Assembly (NCBI RefSeq): GCF_000006565.2
Contig: NC_031479.1
Location: 6,446,885-6,510,884 of the forward strand
Direction of reading: 5' to 3'
Source: Toxoplasma gondii ME49
Lineage: Eukaryota; Apicomplexa; Conoidasida; Eucoccidiorida; Sarcocystidae
Length of the DNA: 64,000 nt
Part shown: positions 10,545 to 22,069 of the stretch, one piece after another
How positions within the stretch are numbered: the first letter of the stretch is position 1
How the letters are laid out: each line of letters begins with the position of its first letter
The notes under the pieces: model-generated
What the model was told of the DNA's origin: nothing
What the model saw: the letters and a program-made list of their open reading frames with translations, nothing else
Database searches by the model: none
Position numbers and translations under genes: made by a program

Positions 10545-13500
10545 TGAGAAAACCTGGAGAATGGGGGAGGAAGGAAGACGAAGGAACGAGAGAGAGGAAG
10601 AGAGGCGGCCGAGGAGGCGGACAGACAGAGAGAAAAAACAGAGGCAGAAAGAAACACGGAGATCCAGCAAGAGAGAGAAAGAGGAAGAGCAAGTTGAAGA
10701 AAGAGGAGAGAGAGAAAGAGGAGAGAGAGGAAGAGAAGGAGACTGAGTCTCTTATGTCTGACGAATTGATCGGGCAGAGAAAGAACGGAGAGCAGAGGTG
10801 ACCGTAGGTCCGAGAAGAGCTCCAAAGGGTCGAAACGCGTCTGAAGGAGCTGAGGAGACTCGGAGGAAAAGTGAAATCTCCAAGAAAGACTGGAGCCGCT
10901 TTATTGGACAGAGAAGAGAGAGAAGACGAGAAAAGACTTTGTGCGGGAAGGCTCTTAGAGGTCTCGAGAGCTCCAGCGAGCTCCAACGCCCATTTTAAGT
11001 CTGGAAGAATGCAGAAGACATCTGTCGAAAGGCAGAGAGCAACAAGACGGAGAGACAGGCGTCGACAGAGTCGAAGGCAGGAAACGGCATACGAAGAACC
11101 GGAAAGATCTGCTGCGCGGACGCCGCGGGAGTGACCTGGCGCTCGCAGGTTTCGCGTCTTCCAAGCGCTGGTGTGTGCCGGGAACAGCAACGCAGCGAGG
11201 TTTCGGAACGGAGCAAAAAAGTCTCGCCGTTGAAAAACAGCGTGAGAAGGCAAGGGTGCAGACAAAACGGACGAAGGAGCCTTTAGGTCGGCACAGACCC
11301 CGCGTTGCTGGGCTGCGATGGCGAGGAACGCGGTGTTTCTCGACAGGGAACGGCGACGGGGGAGAACCAGAGAGTTCAGGAGACGCCGAACGAAGAGCGC
11401 GGACGAGAACGCGTTGCCTGAAGTTTCTCCACAGCGACAGAAACGAAGGGAAAGCGGCTAACGCACGCTAAGACATTTTCTGCGGTCGTCGAAAACGACG
11501 CACAGAGCAGAGAGCGTTGATGACCGCGAGGTCTCCTCCTCTCGACAGCTGAAAACGGTGTGGCGAGAAACCTTCGCGTTCGGCGCGCTCGTTCCCCCGT
11601 GAGTTGAGTAGAAAAAGCTCTTTGAGGATATCGGTGCTGAGTTGTGGAAGAGAAAAACGCGGTTTCAGAAGGTACACTCTTTGCGAGTCGCGAAACTGTT
11701 GCGTAAAGCAGCAGCACCGCTGCCGACATGTGCCGCAGCCTGTTTGGGGAAGACAGCTCTTCTGAAAAGTCGCGCAATTGCAGTCTTTTGTTCGTGCAAC
11801 GCGGGAGTTTTTTGCCGGTTGTGTGCTCAGAGAGACGAACAAGGTGCACAGACTATGTCATTTACCCTGCACTTCGAGCTGGACTGCGGCATCGTCCTTC
11901 AGGAACTCCCAGAAAAATCTCCTTTAGGCACTGAAGACCGCAAAACGACAACGCGAACGCGTCACATACAGAAACCATCATTGTTCATGCACAGACGGAA
12001 TGACTCATCCCTTTCGGTTTCCACCTACTTCACTCCTGAATGTGAGTTGTTTCGAGGGCTCCGAGTCGTCCGCCGCTCTCCGCTGCCGTTTCAACAGAGC
12101 AAACGCAGCTGAAAAAACTGGCATGATCCTCCACCCGTTTGCACAGAAGACCCTTTGCTGTTAACCGAGCTCTCCATTGTTGGACACTCGGCCGTTTGCG
12201 TCCTAAAACTGCCACGCTCGACGGTTGTTTCGAACGAGGCGCAGGTCGGAGCAGGACTGTCCAGGTCGGATCATCGACCTCAAGACATGTCGTTGGGGAG
12301 GAACTGCTCCCCCACAGAAAAACGAGCAAGAAAGGAGGCAAACGAACAGCTTCCTGCGGAGAAGAAATCGGTTCCGTACAGTGTTAGCTGCAGTGGGGAC
12401 AGGGGGAGGAATGAAGCGCAGCTTCTCTGCCGCATTCTGCCGTCGTCGTGCCTCGAGGGAAGCTTTCCAGTAACCGTCGCGAGCAGATATAGCGATACAC
12501 GAAAAAAACTCACGGATTTGTGCCGACACAAGCTGCTGTAAAGCAGGCAGATGCCTCTTTATCTACTGCCCGCCATAGTATGCTACTTTGTGCGACCGCG
12601 GAAAGCTTTGCTAAAAGATTAACTGAGTTGCTCTAACCTCCCCCGGGCATGCGCAGCTCCGTCATCACAGTTGCGGACCTCGAGGAAACACAGCTGGAAA
12701 GTCGACTCGCGAAAACTGCTGGGTCCGTGTCGAAGAACTGAAAGGGCACTTTGATTTCAACGCGCCGCGTGGTGGTGACGTTCGTCTGTACGGAATTGAC
12801 AGATCGGATGCAGACACAAAAGAACTTGGAAGAGTATTCGAAGTCCCCCTAGGGAACACAGTCACGGAATGACGACAACGGAGAGTGATGTGCATGTTCG
12901 TCACCCTCGCTAGGTCCGGAAGACAAAGAAGCGCCTCTTGTCGATCTCTCTTTAGGGTCCGGAAGTGGAAAAGGAAGTGGAAGCGCGCTTTTTCCCCAAT
13001 GAAGAAGCCGTCCGTTCGTGGAGAGTGAGATGCACTTCTTGCCGGGACAGTAGCCACACACCGGTGATGCGACCTCAATTCTGTTCCTGTCTATCTTCTG
13101 TGTTCGAGCCTTCACAATTCCTCGTGTGTCTGCCAGCGGGGAGCGAACTGGGAATGCAGAACGGAATCCACTGTTCGGCTGTCGTTTTTCTGTCTTGTAA
13201 ACTCTGTGCGTGTTTGCCAGCTTTATTGAGCGGGAGGTTGGAGTCTATGTTCCACCCGAACCGTCACTGTGGTGTCTCGTTTGCTAAATAATCCCCCTTC
13301 CGCACAGTGCTGGCCAAGTTCCTCGAATCTCTTTAGCTCACTGCGCACCGAGGATCCACTAGAGAAAACTCACGACTGGCTCTACCGCGTGGACGTCTGA
13401 CTTGGTCGTTCGTCGACTCACCGTAGCCGCTGCTTGCCTCGGAGAGGTACTACGTTGGGAACTAGGAAACAGGAGGTCGCATGAGTTATTGGCAAAACAG

Positions 13501-15172
13501 TTTTTCACACTCGAAAGGACGCCGCGCGTGCACACTCCGAGTTGGGCTCCTGTTCCGCTCCCCTCGAGTGACCTGGAGAGGCTCTCGACTCTTTCAGAAC
13601 GCGTGGTATTTATGACTGCTCTGCTCTTCCCCACTCGGTTCGCATGCTCTCTGAGGTTGCCAAGTCCTCAACTCTACGTCGAGTGCTACGTCACGAATCT
13701 CTGTCTCCTTTGCACAACTTCAGAAACGGAGCGAACAGCTGCTCTCTACACCAGTTACCGTCTGGGCGCTATATGCTCTGCTAACACACACTGTCAGTTG
13801 CATCCGTTGAACAAGAAGACGAGAGCGAAACCGAGAGTTCAAAATGGGCAAGGTGGAGAACCTGTCTTCACATGGAAGAGGTTTAGCGCGGTTCTCCAGA
13901 AAAATATCTCTCTATCCTTGCTCGAGAATAGCCTCTGGATGCCACGAGCTTCGACATCGAGGTGCCGAACCGGTCTGACTGCAGCGAAAAATTCGGGAAC
14001 TGTTTCTCTCCTCTGCACCACGGGCGCCGCATTTCTCCGGAAAAAGCTTGTGTCTCGACGCGACTCACCTCGGTGTCTCCAGAATCCTTCTCCTCAAGAA
14101 ATGTCTGGCGAAAAAGAGCTCAATCTGCCTCCGGAACGCCTTTTGTCGCACAACTTTCCGCGCCAGGTGTCTGTAATACACGCGAAACGCTCGAGAGCGC
14201 TTGACCTGGTTGGAGGCGCCTACTCCTCAAGAAAAGCTTTCGAAATTGACACAATGTGACCGCCAGGCACTGCCTGCACTGAACTCGGAGTTCTTCGCTC
14301 TCTCCCCTAGCTCGAAGCGCAAACAGCTGAGAGTCTCTCCTCGCCCGGCGCTCGAGCGTCGGCCAGATGTCCACGGCGATCTTTCGCACTTGTCTTTGCG
14401 GTTTCTCTCGGGTGGGTCCTCAGTCGCCCCCAAATCTCTCCTTCTTCTGCAGCGTCGGCCTGCGATCTCCGTTTCTTTCTCTTTCCAGCTTCTCTCTCTC
14501 GAGACACAAACAACGAAGATCCGCGGACGGCGAGACGTCGTGACTGCTCCGTCAAGAGCACCTTTGCGGCTACCAGCCCCCCTCTCACACCAGCTGTTCT
14601 GTCTCGTCCTGTTTTCTAATTTCGCGTGCCAACAAACGATTTGGCCATATGTTTTTCACCTTCTCCTCGAGATTCGATTCCTTTTTTCTCTCCTAAGAAT
14701 CCTCAAGCGCCTCTCTCCAGCCTCTCCAGCCGGGGGCCCTCCGGTCAGGTCCCGCTGTGCTGCTCGACGTCGCCTCGTTTCCTTCTGTCTCCTTCCCGCT
14801 CGCTTTTTTCTTCTCTTCTGCGGCATCGCAGGTTTTCCAGCTTCACTCTCTTCCTAGTTGCCTCTCTCTTCATGGTTTTCGTCCTCCGTCTCCTCCCTAG
14901 TTCCTCTGCCTTTTTCTCTCGCTCTTGCCGTCTCTTTTCCTCGCCGCGCGTCCACCTCCACTTGGCCAGCTCTGTTTTCTTCCCTGCCAACTCCTCTGCA
15001 GACCCGTTCTCTCTGTACCTCTGAGCTGTCGACCTCGTTCCGCCGCTCTCCATCTTCTCCCTCGGTTCCTCTCGCCTCCTTGCGTAGAGCAACCTCCCGT
15101 TGTCTTCTGAAGAGTCTTTTTTCCGCTGCTCTTTCCCCTCCGTCCCCCTCCTCCTCTCCCCCCTGCACACAA
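10545..15172. other. Head-to-head intergenic region
   Basis: About 4.6 kb separates the divergent starts of the VHS-GAT gene (minus) and UFSP2 (plus). It should hold both promoters and 5' UTRs. Part of 10545-11265 probably carries a 5' UTR exon or intron of the VHS-GAT gene, because an acceptor (ctccag) sits nine bases before its ATG. Several 60-280 codon frames exist, but none has recognisable motifs or a convincing exon structure. Confidence 0.4.
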
Positions 15173-18168
15173 ATGGCGACTGCGCGTTCGCCCGCTATTC
15201 GGATCGACTGGAAGCTCGCGGCCTTCCTCCGCCACCTGCGCTCGCAGTTAATTCTCCGCAGAGACTCGCTGAGCTCTCCTTTCCTGGCCGTCCTCGTCGG
15301 CGTTCCTCTCTCCTCTGCTTCTCCGGCGTCTCTGCTGCTCTCTTCTTTCCGCTTGCTGCATGCAGAGCGCGACCCCACACTGGCGCAGCTCTTCACTGCC
15401 TCGACTCCAAGTGTCTCCTCATCCCTCCGCGAGGCTCTGCGGCGAGACTTGGCGACGATCACCTTCATCCTTCCGGACGGCCTGCGCATTCTTGGCCTTC
15501 TCGCCTTCTCGCCTGCAGACGGTCCCGCTGTCTCTGCCGTGTATCCTAGTGTCTCCGCCGTCGCGGAGGCGATCTCCACTCAACTTGCGTTTCTAGCTCA
15601 AAAGGAGCTTTCCTCTCTTTCAGAGGACGCAGGAGTCGCTGCGTCTCATCGACTCTCCTTCGTCTGTTCCCTCTCCAGTGATGCCGAGAAAACCACTGGC
15701 GCTTCAGTCTTCCCCTGGACCTTCGTCTCCCTCCTTCCTTCTCTCTCTTCGTCGAGTCCTTCTTCTTCCTCGTCTCCGTCTACTGTGGAGGAGAGCGCAG
15801 GCGCTCGGTTGACCGTCTCCGTGGAGGACGGGAGCTCCCTGTTGAGGTCGGAGAGGTTCCTTTTTCTGCGGTCTCGGCTCGCGCTGTCACTGCGCCTCGA
15901 GACGCCTTTCTTGGTGACTCTGTCGCGGGGCCTCGGCGACGCTCGCCACGGAGCGACGGACGCAGTCTCCTCTCTGGAAGCAGAGAGAGAACTCGCAGCT
16001 GGCGAGGACCGCGCAGACTTTCTCCCGTGTCTGCCGTCGACGACTGCGACCGAACTCCTCGCTGCACTCCGCGAGCAAGAAGCCGCCCTCGCCGCCCCCC
16101 TCGGCCTCTTCTTCTGCATGCCCAACGGAGTGTACGTCCACCCGACGGACGGAGTGGAGGCCGCCAGCGCTCGCCTCGAGAAGAGTCCCTCTCGGCTCGG
16201 AGGCTGCGACACCAGCGTCTGGACAGCCGTCGCGCCTGCGGCCTCGAAGGCGAAGCATGTCGTCGTTGGAGAGGCCAAGATCGCGGACGAGGATGCAGAA
16301 AGAAACAACACAGAAGGTCGCTTGCAAACAGCCTTCTCGACTCACGCAGTTCTGGACCTTCCCTGGCTCCAACAAGCCTCGCAGGGCGCGACGCAGGACG
16401 GACGCCTTCCTCTCGCGTCTCTGTCGGCGATTTCCATCCCTGCTTTCCTCTCTTCTCTCTCCAGCGCCTCGGAGTCCCCGCATGGCTGGGCCTACACCCC
16501 AGAGTGCGGCGCAGCTCAAGTTTCTCTGCGCTACATCCAGGTCTTCCTCGACAGCTGCATCCTCGTTCCAGGAACCGCTTCACTCGCCTCCTGTGCGAAC
16601 CGCTTCCTCCGCGCCTTCCGGCGCCAACTCAGACACGCTGCTCTCCAAATTCTCCACTCTTCTTCCTCTTCTTCCTCTTCTTCCTCTTGTTCTGTGCAGA
16701 ACATCTTGACGACATCCCTGACTGCTGCTTTGATGAGCAGCGGCGACTTCGCTGCTTCCTCGGCGTCCGCGGCTTCTGCCTGCGCGCCCTCTCCTCCGCT
16801 GTTCCCGCGAGTGCTTTGCTTCGACGCTTCGCGCTGTCGAGTTCCCAGGGAGGAGCAGCCTGCAAGTCTCTCCTTCGCCTTCCACTCGGTCAAATTGCCT
16901 TGGTGTCTCCACCCGCTGCTCTCGTGGAACAACGAGGCGCAGGTCGCGCGGCGCCACTGGCTGTCCCTTCTCGGCGTTTTGAAGGACCTCCCTGCTTTCC
17001 GACTGTCTGCTGCTCTGCCGTGGAACGAAACGCAGGCAGAGCGCGGCAGAGGCGCCCACAAACTTGTGAATGTGCGAAGAAAACAGAGCTGTCGGATCTG
17101 CCTGTGAATCCGTTCATACATCTTGACACGAGTCTCTGGACGACATCCTGAGTCTCCCAAGGAAACTCTGTTTGTCTTCTGTTGCTCTCCTTCGCGTCTC
17201 CCCGCCTCTGCTTCCTCAGCTCTCTGTCGGAGACGCGTGCCTCCATCGGTGTCTCTGCCAGGTTCTCGCCTCTGTCGTCTGTCTCGGTCTCTGTTGTGCA
17301 GCTCGAGTCCTTTCGAATCTGAGGTGATGTTTCCTCTCTTTCCTGTTTGTCCCTTTTCTCGTTTTCTGCAGCCTCACAGATCTCTAGTCACAGGACCTAA
17401 GTGGCTCCCGCAGACGCGCGCCGTCACCTGCCTCGTGCAGGGAGACTTCGCGTACTACCATTACTGTCAGGTGAACATAGCAAAACGTTTTTTGACCTGG
17501 TCCTTCTCGTCTTTCTCGTATTATCTTTCGGAATCTTTTCTGTCTCTCACTCTCCTTTTCTCTCCCTTCTTGATTCGCTGGTTATCTTCCTCCCTGTTGC
17601 TTCTCTTCACTGTTTTTATTTTTCCCCCTTTTATTATATTTCTTCTCCTTTTTTGCGGCGCAGGACAACGAGCGCGACGAGGGCTGGGGCTGCTGCTATC
17701 GTTCCCTTCAGCTCGTCATCAGTTGGTTTCAGCGTCAGCACTTCACCACGAAAGTGAGAGTCGCTCGAAAAATAATCTTTTTCTCTTTCTCTTTCCTTTT
17801 CCTTCTTTCTCTCTCACACTTTTTTTCTCTGTCTCTCTCTGCCGTTTCTTTCACGCACTGTCACTTGACGCGGGGAAATGCCTGCAGACGAACTTCTCTC
17901 GACCTAAAATTCGCAGTGTCGAGTCGAACATCGTTCGCGGCTTGCACGTTTCTTTCTGTGTCTCCTCTCTGTCCCCCGTTCTCAGCCGGTGCCGTCGATC
18001 GCCGACATCCAGCGCCTGCTCAAAAAATTTGACTTGGCTCACGAAAATCTCGAAGTGAGACACAAGCGACCCTCAACGGCCGAGTGAATCAATCTCCAAA
18101 CTCCATCTCTGTCTTTCTTTACCTCTCTCTCTGTTTATCTTTCTCGTCCTGTCTTGCTCGGCTTCTTC

Positions 18169-18204
<36 letters not shown>

Positions 18205-18269
18205 GTATGTATGTATATGTAGTTGCATCTGTATCTAGCTGTATCTGCCTACCTATCTATGTATGTATA

Positions 18270-18309
<40 letters not shown>

Positions 18310-19715
18310 AGAGACATAGACATATATATATTTATTTATCTCATATATGTTTATATATGTATGTTTATATTTACATGTGCATGCATAGCTGAGTATTGAT
18401 GGCAGTGTCTGCTGTGTTTGCCTTTCTGGATACATCCCGCCTTCGAAGGCTATGCCCTGTTGATCACCCTTCGCCGGGTGACATCTGTGCCGGTTTCGCT
18501 CTGCGTTTTTTTCGCTAGATAGGCTCCAAGGCATGGATTGGAACAGTGGAGGGGAGTTACGTTTTAAATTGGTATCTGCATGTCCCGAGCAAGCTGCTGC
18601 ATCTGACGAGCGCAAGCGACCTGCCGTCTCACGCGGCGACTCTCAAGGAGCACTTTGACTCGGTCGGCTCCCCTGTGATGATGGGCGTCGGCGACTACGC
18701 GTATACCATGGTTGGAATTTCTGTCGATTCGGAAACAGGTAAAAACGAGCTGCTGAGGCTGCACTGTACAGCCAGATGCATTTGCCCCAGAGCCGGTCTG
18801 ATGCCCGGGAAGCCAGTCTCCCAAGTCGTCTGCTTTTGCACTTTGAAGGCTCCAGCGAAAGAGCGGCGCGGACTGCTTGACAACGCACCGGTTTTGGATG
18901 CAGGTCCTTCTAACGCCTCATGATATGCTGGAAAATGCCGTTCAGGTTTCTCTCAGTCCTCCACGCTCAGTCTTACTCCTCACCGCAGATCTGTTTTCAG
19001 ACAGTGTTTCTCTCTCCTCGGTTCTTCTCGTTTGTTCAGTGAAGTTTCCCTCTTTGTCGACCTTCGCCTCTACAGAGTTTTTCCCTTGAGGGGTGCGGTG
19101 GTGGTTTTTCGCGGAGAATTTCGACTCGTCGAGTTTCCGTCTCCCCCAACGTTCTTTCAGTCTTCCTTTGAGCTTCTGTTTTGCTTCTCTTCCCTCTGTG
19201 TTATTGTTTCTCGTATTTTGCTGCAGGCGAGGCGGCGTTCCTCATCGTGGACCCGCACTATGCGGGCGACGACGGAGACATCGACAAGATCCTCGACAAG
19301 AATTGGATTGGCTGGAAGAAGGTGAGCACAGAACCAACGCAGAAAAAAGAAAACGAAGAAGCGAGAAGAAGATCTGAGAGTAGGAGAGAACAAGCACAGA
19401 GACCGGAGAAGAACGGGGAGATAGAACGAGACATGTGGAGCGCAGAAAGCAAGGAGAGAGAAGCAGACGAGACGACGACGAAAGTTTGACAGCTGTTTGA
19501 ACAGGAGAGAAATGACACTGGTTCTCTTGTTTTCCGTTGGTTTTTGTGTATCTCTGTCGAGCTTGAAGTGTCAATCTCTCACGTCGCTTCCTCCCGTTGC
19601 TCTCTCTCTGTGGTGGCGTTTTCAGACGAACTTCTTCGAGAAGACAGCAGGGACGAAGTTCATCAACCTTGCGCTGCCGCAGATCTGCACAGAGGGCGGG
19701 GATCTCTTTGTGTAG
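15173..19715 (+). CDS. UFSP2: UFM1-specific protease 2 (UFSP2)
   Basis: Seven exons join in phase: 15173-17065, 17372-17470, 17664-17753, 17986-18054, 18519-18738, 19227-19321 and 19626-19715, giving 851 residues. The C-terminal third is a UFSP2 cysteine protease, the family that matures UFM1 precursor and removes UFM1 from targets, usually at the endoplasmic reticulum. Visible motifs are [12 protein letters not shown], then [12 protein letters not shown] with the catalytic Cys at about residue 674, then [26 protein letters not shown], and VDPHYAG with catalytic Asp and His at about 799 and 801, then WIGWKK and a final LALPQIC. The Cys is followed by Cys where animal enzymes usually have Ala. 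The 631-residue first exon is longer than the whole human enzyme and contains Ser-rich insertions. The start was chosen for its cacaaaATGG context. The exon 1 donor (ctt|gtgaat) is the least certain junction. Confidence 0.9.
18165..18375. repeat. TATATG microsatellite in UFSP2 intron
   Basis: Two (TA)n-rich blocks with tatg and tatc variants lie in UFSP2 intron 4 (18055-18518), the longest block just before 18305. Confidence 0.85.
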
Positions 19716-22069
19716 AAAGCATGTGAAAAGGAAACTTGGAAAGGAAGCGGAGAGCGGAAGCCAACGCAGAAAAGAGACATTTGTCTTTGTCGCCTTTACG
19801 TTTAACATACTTTTTTTCCGACATGCGTAAATGAGGTTCTTTCAACTCTTCTCGACGTCTTCCTCCTCAAAGCAGAGACGCAAGCGAGCATTTTGTTAAA
19901 TTTCAATAAAATAGGGACAACGTTTCTGCTTCATCCAGAGGAACACCGCGACGGCGATCGCGGTTTGCCTTTTCTCGCCAGAAAGATTTGTTTGTAAAAA
20001 AACGTAATGCCGAGAAAGCGAAAGCATACAAATACAAAAGAAGAAAACCATGCTGCACGCTCTTTTCTTTCTTTTCGGAGTCTCTCCTTGATCGCGAAAA
20101 AGAAGTCGAGACTCATCACCTCCTTCGAAAAACTCACGATCCTCTCTGTTCTCAGACGGCAGTGTCTTCAGAGCTTGCATGTCTCCTCCCCTTTGTTCTT
20201 GCTTCTCTGCGTTTCTCCCTTCTGTCAATTCTCCGTCACTCCTTTCTTTCTTCTTTCCCCTTCCTTCGTCTTTGCACAAGATGTCTTGGAGAGGCGTATG
20301 TACGCGCTGTCTAAAGTTTCTTCAGTTGCATGCACGGAAAACAAAGCAGTGATCCTTTTTAGCAGAGCGACGGACCTTACTGGCGAAGTAACTGCGCGCG
20401 CCCAAGAACTCCAGTTATGAGATAAAAATAACCGCGTTCTTTATGATTGCTGTACGCCCCCCCCCACTGGACTTCTGGCGGTAAAAAGAGCGAATACACA
20501 CGCATGTGCAAAGCCTCTTTGTCAATGAACTATTCCACTTTCTGAAAAGAGCCATTCACACAGATAGAAATGTTCACCTGCAAGAAGCTGCTCAGATGCT
20601 TCTCTCCACCATCTAAAAAATGGAAACTGGTGTAATGCGCTCGACTTGCGCCTTTTCAGAGACGTCGAATTCTCTTCCACTTTCAGAGAAACTCAAATGT
20701 GCATGGAGATCTGCTTCTGGAGAGATCTCTAGTCATGTGTAATGCTTTACGTCTACTAGCGAGGAAACGACGGTATTTGAGAGTCTCGTTTAAAACTCCA
20801 AAAATGTCATAGGCAGATATGGATGCGCACATATCTGTGTCTGCTCAGATTGACAATTTCCCTACGCTGATGGAGAGTTTCTTTTTTCGCAGAGAGAAAG
20901 ACAAACTGCGTAGCCGACGACAAGTTTTCCTGCACCATGCAGAGAGATTCAGTGCCCAGTATAAGTTTCCTGTATTGATAAAAAGAGGAATGCATCATGG
21001 TGCATGCTTCCCTGGTTTTCATGTAGAGAGAGGCGGAATCAAATATGAATGCCAAGAAGAAAAAGGTATTCGCGCATGCGTTCCTTAGGGGTGGACCGTG
21101 AGCGAGCAGGGCGACTCTCCCATGTTTTTCTTGTTACTTTCGCTACCGTACGCCCTCGGAAAAAAGAAACTCGCGCCTGTGCGCGTTCCAACCGCAATTT
21201 CGCAGATCTTCTTCTACCTGGAACTCTCGATTCTGCAGGCATAAATCCGGTCACGTACGCCTCTGTCTCTATCGCTTTTTTTACTTTCTGAACATGCGTT
21301 TATCCGCAAGAGTCTTCCACGTTGGGCGCGCCTCTCCTTCTGTGCACACATTCCATCTCTAGACATCCTCACGTCAGGCGCCATTCATGAGTGCCATTGC
21401 CGTCACTCTATGTCAATAAAAAAATCTACGTCAAGGTGCATTGCACCGTTCTTTTCAAAAGTCTCGCCAGACACATTCCCATACAGCTCATATATCCTGC
21501 ATTTATGCATATTTATATATATATATATATATATTTACATATATATACATATATATATTTACATATATATACATCACTTCAGCACTTCAGGGGGGCATTC
21601 AGGAATGTAAATCCATGTGCATATGCGGACGGCAGTTGAAAGATGACTTCGTCTCTTGCACAGCTGGGAGTCCGAGGCGCGCGGTCTGTGAGGAGATTTC
21701 TTCATGCTCTGGAGCGGCCCGGGGACTCGCGTTTTCGTTTTTTTCATGCCTGTTGAGTTCGTTTTTCGAAAAATGTGGAGCGAACTCTTCTGACGCGTCA
21801 CACACCGAACTCGACGACTCCGAAGTGAGGGAAGAAAGTGGAGAGCATTCTGTGTCAAGAAAGAAAGCTCGATTTTCCTCGCTCTCAAAAGCCGGTGCGA
21901 CGAGCACACGCGACAGCTGAGAGCGCATGCAGTTTTTTGCGCAGCCAACTTTTTCGGAAGTTATTTTTCTGGACCGGTTTCTCCGTCACTTGTCTTGTTT
22001 CGTTTGTCTCCTTTGAAACCTTTAAAAGAACGGGACAGAGAGGGGAAGGCTCGGAGTGCGAGAGAGAAG
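19716..22069. other. Intergenic region between UFSP2 and uL24m
   Basis: About 2.35 kb of AT-richer DNA should contain the UFSP2 3' UTR and the uL24m promoter and 5' UTR. It includes a poly-C run at about 20457-20465 and a (TA)n array at 21511-21575. I see no gene in it. Confidence 0.5.
21511..21575. repeat. TATATA microsatellite
   Basis: A short (TA)n array with tttaca interruptions lies about 500 bases upstream of the uL24m start codon. Confidence 0.75.

Noticed and set aside
18904..18945. Candidate UFSP2 exon ([14 protein letters not shown])
   Set aside because: The exon ending at 18738 joins the one at 19227 to give [16 protein letters not shown], matching the family spacing; the extra piece would disrupt it.
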